Positions 59,001-64,000 of a DNA stretch of 64,000 bases are shown here, piece by piece. Under the pieces are notes generated by a model, which saw only the letters and a program-made list of their open reading frames with translations, ran no database searches and was not told the origin of the DNA. Position 1 is the stretch's first letter; every line of letters starts with the position of its first letter. Made by a program: the position numbers and the translations under genes. This DNA comes from JAOPZW01 sp963807305 (GTDB taxonomy: Bacteria > Actinomycetota > Thermoleophilia > Solirubrobacterales > Solirubrobacteraceae), in the NCBI GenBank assembly GCA_963807305.1, contig CAWEBN010000010.1, positions 124,001 to 188,000 of the forward strand. Reading direction: 5' to 3'.

Positions 59001-60703
59001 CCGGCGGTGGTGCCGGCGGTCGACAGGACGCGGTCCTGGACCAGCAGCTCCATGTCGCTGGCGGGCGAGACATTGGTGCGCACGCCGTAGCCCGGGTCGC
59101 CGGCCAGGGTGTTGCCGAAGCCCGAGTCGGCGTAGAAGCCCAGCGCGAGCTCGCCGGCGGTGTTGCCGGCCGCGGTGGCGCCCGAGGAGACGGCGGCCGC
59201 CGTCGACGTCTTGCCGGTCGCCGTCTTGAGCACGTCGACGACGCCCGTGCCCGTCGCGGAGGACAGGCCGGAGTACTCGAGGACGGTGGCGCCGATGTCC
59301 GCGCCGGCGGTCGTCGTGACCGTGATGGTGGGCTTGGTGCCCGAGCCGGCCGTGATCGGCGCGCTCCACACGCTGAGCTCGGTGTTGTCCGAGGCCTTGA
59401 ACGACGTGAGCTTGGTGTACGTGTTGCCGGCCGAGTCGGTCACACCCGATGCGCTGGCGTTGCCGGCGCTCCACACACCCGCCTCGACGATCAGGCGGTT
59501 GCCGCTCGAGATGTTGGCGGTGGGCTGGAGCGCCAGGCTCGCGGCCACGCCGCGCTTGTTGACCTGCTGCACGAAGGCCAGCGTGGTCGGGGGCGCCGTC
59601 ACCGGCGTGATGGCGTTGGACTCCGCCGACTGCGTGCTCGTGGCGATCGCGTTCGTCGCGCTGACCTTGAACGTGTAGGCGGTCCCGTTCGTGAGCCCCG
59701 AGATCGTCGTGCTCGTCGGTGCCGGGCTGCCGGTGACGTCCTTGGGCGTCTGCGCCGCCGCGCCGACGTACGGGGTCACCGTGTACCTCGTGATGGCGCT
59801 GCCGCCGTTGTCGGGCGCGGTCCACGTGACGGTGGCCTGGCCGTCGCCCGCGGAGGCCGTGGGCGCGCTGGGCGTCGCCGGGGCGGTTGGCGGCGGTGCC
59901 GGCGCGCCGGTCTTGAACACCACGGTGGCCGCCAGCCACGGAGTGTTCGCGCCCGTGTTGGTGGTCGGGTTCGGCGTCGCCCCCGTGCCGGTCAGGATCT
60001 GGTCCTGCGCCAGCAGCTCCATGTCGCCGGTCGGCGAGACGTTGGTCCGCGCGTTGTAGGTCGGGTCGCCGGCGAGGGTGTTCGAGAAGCCCGAGTCGGC
60101 GTAGAAGCCGATCGCGAGCTCGCCGGCCGCGGTCGTCGCCGGTGTCGGGCCGGCGCTCACGACGGCGGCAGCGCCGGTCGTGGCGGTGGACTGCGCGGTC
60201 TGGTCGACCGCGGCGAGGCCGGCGGCCGTCGACAGGCCGGAGTACTCGAGGACCGCGGCGCCGATGTCGGCCCGGGCGCTGGTCGTGACCGTGACGGTCG
60301 GCTTCGTCCCGCCGCCCGCGATGATCGGGGCGGTCCACACGCTGAGCTCGGTGTTGTCCGAGGCCTTGAAGCCCTTGACCTTCGTGTACGTGTTGCCGGC
60401 CGAGTCCGTCACGCCCGACGCGCTCGGGCTCCCCGCGCCCCATACGCCGACCTGCACCACGAGCCGGTTGCCGGTCGTGATGTTGGCCGTCGGCGCGAGC
60501 GCGAGACTCGTCGCCACGGCGCGCTTGTTGACCTGCTGGACGAACTCCGGGACGCCCGGCGTGGCCGCCGGCGCGGGCAGGGCGATGGCGGCCAGTACCG
60601 CGGCCGCCAGAAGCAGCGCGGGTACCGCCCACAGGAGCCTCACGTGTCGCGGTGCCCGTCCGCCGTTGGGCGTGGAAGCGTCGCCGACCGTATCGGAGAT
60701 CAC
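56071..60703 (-). CDS. Giant secreted copper-radical oxidase (galactose/glyoxal-type) with repeats and FN3 domains, frameshifted at its C-terminus
   Basis: About 1540 aa. The start is uncertain (GTG 60703 used) before a signal peptide (LLWAVPALLLAAAVLAAIA). Order: repeat A1, FN3, A2, FN3, a kelch-type oxidase with DUF1929-like end (about 57250-58625), FN3, A3, tail. All copper-radical residues are present: Cys752 (FCSGNVH), Tyr804 (RWYPS), Tyr1008/His1009 (NYHS) and His1091 (THQSD). After A3 the frame runs on to 55787 inside the acyl-CoA dehydrogenase gene; dropping one G of the GGGGG at 56295-56299 joins it to the frame ending at 56071 (LLFCPLNFLTVGKS). H2O2-producing oxidase is inferred. 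Confidence 0.82.
56306..56943 (-). repeat. Repeat A, copy 3 of the giant oxidase
   Basis: Third copy, FVQQVNKRGVAASL to STPWLAATVVLKS. Nearly identical to copy 2 in its first half. It is followed directly by the suspected frameshift. Confidence 0.88.
58939..59577 (-). repeat. Repeat A, copy 2 of the giant oxidase
   Basis: Same ~213-codon unit, FVQQVNKRGVAASL to NTTWLAATIILKT. Shares VTDSAGNTYTKL, KASDNTELSVWSAPI and FYADSGFGNTLAGDP with copies 1 and 3. Confidence 0.88.
59908..60547 (-). repeat. Repeat A, copy 1 of the giant oxidase
   Basis: About 213 codons from FVQQVNKR to NTPWLAATVVFKT. Beta-rich with fixed blocks VTDSAGNTYTK, ASDNTELSVW, VLEYSGLS and FYADSGFSNTLAGDP. Copies 2 and 3 share most residues and much of the nucleotide sequence. 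Confidence 0.88.
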
Positions 60704-60877
60704 GCCGAGCAACGTCTCGTGGCATATGGTTCTTTCGTCTGGCGCGCGGCGCGCCCGCCAAGATCGCGCCACGGCACCGCCGTCCGGCCCGCGCTCGACG
60801 TCGTTCGTGGCCGACGCCGCCAGCTGGACGCCCCAGGGACGCGTTCGAGCCTCTTCCCCGGCGCCTGAGCCCGGTCG

Positions 60878-61681
60878 TCAGGCGCCCGTGAAGCCGAGGA
60901 TGAGCTGCGCCGCCTCGAGCGGGACGTCGAGCTGGGGGCAGTGGCCCACGCCGTCGAGCTCGACCCAGTCGGCGTGCGGGAGCCACTCATGGCGAAAGCG
61001 CGCGGCGGCCGACGGCCACGGCAGCAGCCGGTCGGCGGTTCCCCACACGATGCGCACCGGGCAGGCGATGTCCTGCGCGGTGAGCTCCTCGTAGCCCTCG
61101 CGCAGGCCGTGCTCGATCATCGCCCGCGCGCCGCCCGCGCTCGCGACGGCGAGCATCTGGTGGGCAATGAGCTCGGCCGGGATGTGCTCGCTGCTCGAGA
61201 CGACCAGCTGCGTGGCCCGGCGCCGGCCCTCTGCCGTGGCGACGATCGCCTCCGCGTGCGGCGCCGTGGCCCTGGCCTGCTCGTGGAGCTGCGCCTGCAG
61301 GGCCAGCACGTCAGGCAGCGCGGTGTCGCCCCTCGCCCAGCCGCCGGCGGGGGCGAAGGCCACCACGCTGCGGGCACGACCGCGCGCGGCGAGCTGCAGC
61401 GCGAGGAAGCCGCCGAGCGAGTTGCCGACGAGGTGGGCGGTCTCGAAGCCCGCGTCGTCCATCGCGCGCTCGACGGCGTCGGCCATCAACATTCCGCTGG
61501 GCTCGCCTTCGAGCGCCGGCCCGCCCGCGTGCCCGGCCAGGGTGGGCGCGAGCACATCGTGCCGGCGCTCGAGCGCGGGCAGCACGAGCTCCCACGTCCG
61601 CCACGTCTCCATGAAGCCGTGCAGGCACACGAGGGGCGGGCCGGAGCCGCCGCGGTGCGACGCACTGAAGGCGCGGTACAC
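60878..61681 (-). CDS. Alpha/beta hydrolase
   Basis: 267 aa from GTG 61681. Oxyanion loop LHGFMETWRTW, nucleophile GNSLGG, acid RIVWGTADRLLP and His in GVGHCPQLD give a normal Ser-Asp-His hydrolase. It lies 3 bp after the ECF42 sigma gene and is probably co-transcribed with it. Substrate unknown. Confidence 0.85.
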   Translation of the reverse strand: MYRAFSASHRGGSGPPLVCLHGFMETWRTWELVLPALERRHDVLAPTLAGHAGGPALEGEPSGMLMADAVERAMDDAGFETAHLVGNSLGGFLALQLAARGRARSVVAFAPAGGWARGDTALPDVLALQAQLHEQARATAPHAEAIVATAEGRRRATQLVVSSSEHIPAELIAHQMLAVASAGGARAMIEHGLREGYEELTAQDIACPVRIVWGTADRLLPWPSAAARFRHEWLPHADWVELDGVGHCPQLDVPLEAAQLILGFTGA

Positions 61682-61684
61682 GGC

Positions 61685-62872
61685 CTACGCGGCGCCGAGC
61701 TCTTCCAGGCGGCGCTCCAGCAGCCGCCGCTCGGCCTCGTCGTCGATCAGGGCCAGGGCCCGGCGGAACGCCGCGCGCGCCTCCGCGTCGCGCCCGAGGC
61801 GGCGCAGCAGCTCGCCGCGCGTCGAGTGCAGGTAGCGGTAGTCCTCGAGCTCGAGGCCGTCGATGATGCGCAGGCCCGCCTCGGGGCCGTCTGCCTCGGC
61901 CACGGCGACCGCCCGGCCGAGCTCGACGACCGGCGAGTCGGTGAGCCGCGCCAGCTCGCCGTAGAGCGCGGCGATCTGCGCCATGTCGCGCGGCTCGTCG
62001 AGGTGCAGGGAGGCGATCGCGGCCTGCACGACGTACGGACCGCCGCCGCGCAGCGCCAGGGCACGGTCGAGCTGCGCTCGGCCGGCGGCGATCTGCGCGC
62101 TGTCCCACAGCGAGCGGTCCTGGTCGGCCAGCAGGACCAGCTCGCCGTCGTGCAGGCGCGCGGCCCGGCGGGCGTCGTGCATGAGCATCATCGCCAGCAG
62201 GCCGTGGACCTCGGGCTCGTCGGGCATCAGCTCCGCCAGCGCTTGCCCGAGCCGCAGCGCTTCGGCCGCGAGGTCGCTGCGCGCGGGCGGGGACGAATAG
62301 CCCTCGTTGAAGATCAGGTAGACGACGGCCAGCACGGCCCCGAGCCGATCGGGCAGCAGATGGTCGGGCGGCACCCGGAACGGGATCCCCGCGGCCTTGA
62401 TCTTGCGCTTGGCGCGGACGAGGCGCTGGGCCATCGTCGGCTCGGCGACCAGGAAGGCGCGGGCGATCTCGGGCGTCGAGAGGCCGCCGAGCGTCCGCAG
62501 GGTCAGCGCGACCTGCGCCTCGGTGTCGAGCGCCGGATGGCAGCAGGTGAAGATGAGCTCCAGGCGCTCGTCGGGGAACGTCGTCTCGTCGTCCACGGTG
62601 TCCTCCACCGCCTCGGGCACCTCCAGCAACCGCGTCTTCTCGAGCCGCGTGCGATCGCGGCGGATGCGGTCGATGGCCCGGTTGCGCGCCGTCGTCACCA
62701 GCCAGGTGGCGGGGTTCGACGGGACTCCGTCGCGCGGCCAGCGCTCCGCCGCGATCGCGAACGCCTCCTGCGTGGCTTCCTCGGCGAGGTCGAAGTCGCC
62801 GAGGAAGCCGATGAGCGCCGCGAGAACGCGTCCTCGCTGCTCGCGGAAGGCCTGGTCGAGCGTCGCCTCCAC
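61685..62872 (-). CDS. ECF42-type sigma factor
   Basis: 395 aa. The N-terminal sigma-2 domain (RVLAALIGFLGDFDLAEEAT, ATWLVTTARNRAIDRIRRD) and sigma-4 (GGLSTPEIARAFLVAEPTMA) are followed by a ~200-residue helical C-terminal extension with TPR-like ends (DRALALRGGGPYVVQAAIA, LEDYRYLHSTRGELLRRLGR), the architecture of ECF42. Its GTG overlaps the DGPF-protein stop. ECF42 genes are usually paired with DGPF partners. Confidence 0.92.
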   Translation of the reverse strand: MEATLDQAFREQRGRVLAALIGFLGDFDLAEEATQEAFAIAAERWPRDGVPSNPATWLVTTARNRAIDRIRRDRTRLEKTRLLEVPEAVEDTVDDETTFPDERLELIFTCCHPALDTEAQVALTLRTLGGLSTPEIARAFLVAEPTMAQRLVRAKRKIKAAGIPFRVPPDHLLPDRLGAVLAVVYLIFNEGYSSPPARSDLAAEALRLGQALAELMPDEPEVHGLLAMMLMHDARRAARLHDGELVLLADQDRSLWDSAQIAAGRAQLDRALALRGGGPYVVQAAIASLHLDEPRDMAQIAALYGELARLTDSPVVELGRAVAVAEADGPEAGLRIIDGLELEDYRYLHSTRGELLRRLGRDAEARAAFRRALALIDDEAERRLLERRLEELGAA

Positions 62873-63222
62873 TAGACGAGCGGGCGCACCTCGATTGCGC
62901 CGCCCATGCGGGCGGCCGGGATCCGCGAGGCGAGCTCGATCGCGGCGTCGAGGTCGTCCGCCTCGAAGAACAGGTAGCCCCCGATCGCCTCCTTGATGTC
63001 GACGAACGGGCCGTCGGTCGTCAGCGTCCGGCCGTCCTTGACCTGGACGGTGGTCGCCGTCTCGGGCGGCTGCATCTGGACGCCGGGGGTCATGCCGGCC
63101 GTCTCGTTGAGCGCCTGGTAGTCGGCGTAGACCTTCCCCTTCTCTTCGTCGGGAAGGGCCTCCCACTCCGGCGAGCCCGGGAGCGGCGTGGTGCCCTGGT
63201 GGATCAGCAGCATGTACTTCAT
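62872..63222 (-). CDS. DGPF/YciI-related partner of the ECF42 sigma factor
   Basis: 116 aa from ATG 63222 with a GGAGG site. MKYMLLIHQGTTPLP, the central TTDGPFVDIKEAIGGYLFFE with the DGPF block and AIELASRIPAARMGGAIEVR match the YCII-related DGPF family. Co-transcribed with the sigma factor; role in control of sigma activity is unknown. Confidence 0.9.
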   Translation of the reverse strand: MKYMLLIHQGTTPLPGSPEWEALPDEEKGKVYADYQALNETAGMTPGVQMQPPETATTVQVKDGRTLTTDGPFVDIKEAIGGYLFFEADDLDAAIELASRIPAARMGGAIEVRPLV

Positions 63223-63252
63223 CGCGTCCTCCTTATGGATGGTGGCCCATAA

Positions 63253-63279
63253 GACGAACGGGCGGCGGCGAAATCGACA
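63253..63279 (-). promoter_or_regulatory. ECF42-type autoregulatory promoter
   Basis: On the minus strand TGTCGA (63279-63274) and CGTC (63256-63253) are separated by 17 bp. TGTCGA/CG[AT]C is the promoter pattern reported for ECF42 sigma factors (recalled from the literature). Start is predicted near 63246, about 24 nt before the DGPF ATG. Confidence 0.75.
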
Positions 63280-63301
63280 GCGGCGTCCGAGGTTCTTGGA
63301 A

Positions 63302-63640
63302 CTAGACGGCGGCGAGGCGCTCGCGGCGCCCGGTCCGCACGCGCGTCGGCAGCAGCGCGCCCAGCAGCGATCCCAGGTGGACGTCGCGCTGCGACGGCAG
63401 CGAGATGGGCAGCTCCGTCCGGACCGAGTAGGCGTTGCGACGCCCGACCCGCGTGCGGTCGACGTAGCCGGAGTCGATCAGGTCGGACACGATCCGCTGC
63501 GCCGCGCGCTCGGTGATGTCGACCGTGGTCGCGATGTCGCGCATCCGTACGTGCGGGTCCTCCGCGATGGACAGCAGCACCAGACCGTGGTTGGTGATGA
63601 AGGAGAACGGGGCCACACGCACAGGGTACACGGGATTCAT
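63302..63640 (-). CDS. Winged-helix (MarR-like) regulator
   Basis: 112 aa from ATG 63640. A wHTH fold is indicated by VRMRDIATTVDITERAAQRI and LIDSGYVDRTRVGRRNAYSV. Only a minimal C-terminal tail follows, so the protein is small for MarR. Divergent from a STAS protein, sharing an AT-rich control region. Regulated gene unknown. Confidence 0.78.
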   Translation of the reverse strand: MNPVYPVRVAPFSFITNHGLVLLSIAEDPHVRMRDIATTVDITERAAQRIVSDLIDSGYVDRTRVGRRNAYSVRTELPISLPSQRDVHLGSLLGALLPTRVRTGRRERLAAV

Positions 63641-63656
63641 GACAATATTTTCCGGC

Positions 63657-63674
63657 TGAGTAATACACGACTCA
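63657..63674. promoter_or_regulatory. Inverted repeat between regulator and STAS gene
   Basis: TGAGT-AATACACG-ACTCA, 5-bp arms 8 bp apart, in the AT-rich region 63641-63695. The TATATT box at 63684-63689 is 7 bp before the STAS ATG, so that transcript would be leaderless. Possible site for the winged-helix protein. Confidence 0.5.
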
Positions 63675-63695
63675 AAATTCTTGTATATTTTGTCT

Positions 63696-64000
63696 ATGGT
63701 TCCACCACCTCCCCCGCCCTTCGCGATCGATGTTGCCCGCAGCGGACGTCGCGCCGTCCTCGGCCTCTCGGGGGAGCTCGACCTCTCGGTGGAGCCGCAG
63801 GTGGCGGCCGCGCTCGCCGACGTTGCCTCCGCCGAGACGATCGTGGTCATCGACCTTCGCGCGCTGACCTTCATCGACTCGAGCGGCGTGCGCGCGCTCA
63901 TCGAGGCCCGGCGCCGCTGCGCGGAGCTTCGCTGCGCCCTCTACCTCGTGCCGGGTACGGAGCCGGTCCAGCGCGTCCTCCGCCTGTGCGGCGTGCAGGA
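63696..64000 (+). CDS. STAS-domain anti-sigma-factor antagonist, partial
   Basis: 101 codons to the window end, no stop reached. After a poly-proline N-terminus (MVPPPPPPF), the STAS fold with VLGLSGELDLSVEPQVAAAL and DLRALTFIDSSGVRALIEA is seen; the serine pair in DSSG contains the usual phosphorylation site. Anti-sigma antagonists of this kind release SigB/F-type sigma factors, so a link to the SigB-type sigma at 13829-14566 is possible but not shown. Confidence 0.8.
   Translation, partial: MVPPPPPPFAIDVARSGRRAVLGLSGELDLSVEPQVAAALADVASAETIVVIDLRALTFIDSSGVRALIEARRRCAELRCALYLVPGTEPVQRVLRLCGVQ

Noticed and set aside
56174..60868. A 1564-codon plus-strand frame opposite the giant oxidase.
   Set aside because: Antisense to the intact oxidase domains, with Arg/Gly/Ala-rich composition and no motif; shadow frame.
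1..64000. Looked for CRISPR arrays, tRNA/rRNA genes, insertion sequences, integrases and toxin-antitoxin pairs.
   Set aside because: No regularly spaced repeats, cloverleaf-like sequences, transposase motifs or paired small genes of that type were found. Intergenic gaps are nearly all under 200 bp.

Overview
The window is 64 kb of very GC-rich DNA, densely packed with genes on both strands. It has many GTG starts, frequent ATGA/GTGA stop-start overlaps, an inositol-phosphate synthase linked to a CDP-alcohol phosphotransferase, SigB-type and ECF42-type sigma factors, and FadE-type acyl-CoA dehydrogenase pairs. Together these suggest a chromosome segment of an actinobacterium, most likely Thermoleophilia/Solirubrobacterales (an inference from gene content; no 16S rRNA is present). 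I see no rRNA, tRNA, CRISPR array, insertion sequence or prophage. It reads as core chromosome rather than a mobile island.

Layout. 0-3 kb: endonuclease III, an Asp-nucleophile alpha/beta hydrolase and a large membrane protein. 3.1-5.8 kb: a compact phosphatidylinositol cassette (PAP2/AUR1-like phosphatase, CDP-alcohol phosphotransferase, inositol-3-phosphate synthase). 6-8 kb: an acyl-CoA ligase/enoyl-CoA hydratase pair. 8.1-11.5 kb: a glycosyltransferase-PHP fusion broken by a one-base frameshift, a uracil-DNA-glycosylase-like protein, a membrane protein and a 59-residue zinc-ribbon-like protein. 11.5-21.4 kb: oxidoreductase, M48 protease, a SigB-type sigma factor behind a LacI-type operator and its LacI regulator, GroES, a LamG protein, an RNA methyltransferase, an H1-like protein, argF and others. 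21.4-25.2 kb: cupredoxin lipoprotein and a thiamin locus (thiO-thiS-thiG behind a TPP riboswitch, with divergent thiE).

25.7-48.1 kb is a cofactor and 2-oxoacid-dehydrogenase superlocus: lipoamide dehydrogenase; a first E1alpha/E1beta/E2 set with a PAS-GGDEF-EAL protein inserted between E1beta and E2; a second E1alpha/E1beta/E2 set whose E2 is frameshifted; then lipB and lipA. TPP supply, lipoate supply, both E1/E2 sets and the only E3 thus lie within about 26 kb. Interspersed are a TetR-controlled efflux pump with a tandem cupin, TrmO, and small enzymes. 48-53.5 kb: envelope genes (CAP domain, rhomboid, D-Ala-D-Ala carboxypeptidase), a methyltransferase and a diguanylate cyclase. 53.5-56 kb: a FadR-like regulator divergent from two acyl-CoA dehydrogenases. 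56-60.7 kb: a giant secreted copper-radical (galactose/glyoxal-type) oxidase with three near-identical beta-rich repeats and three FN3 domains. 60.9-64 kb: alpha/beta hydrolase, ECF42 sigma factor and its DGPF partner with a matching autoregulatory promoter, a winged-helix regulator and a STAS protein cut by the window end.

Three apparent single-base frameshifts (near 8,801, 38,675 and 56,297) lie in C/G runs or GC-rich repeats inside otherwise well-conserved genes. Assembly or sequencing error is the simplest explanation, but it has to be tested before these genes are called broken.
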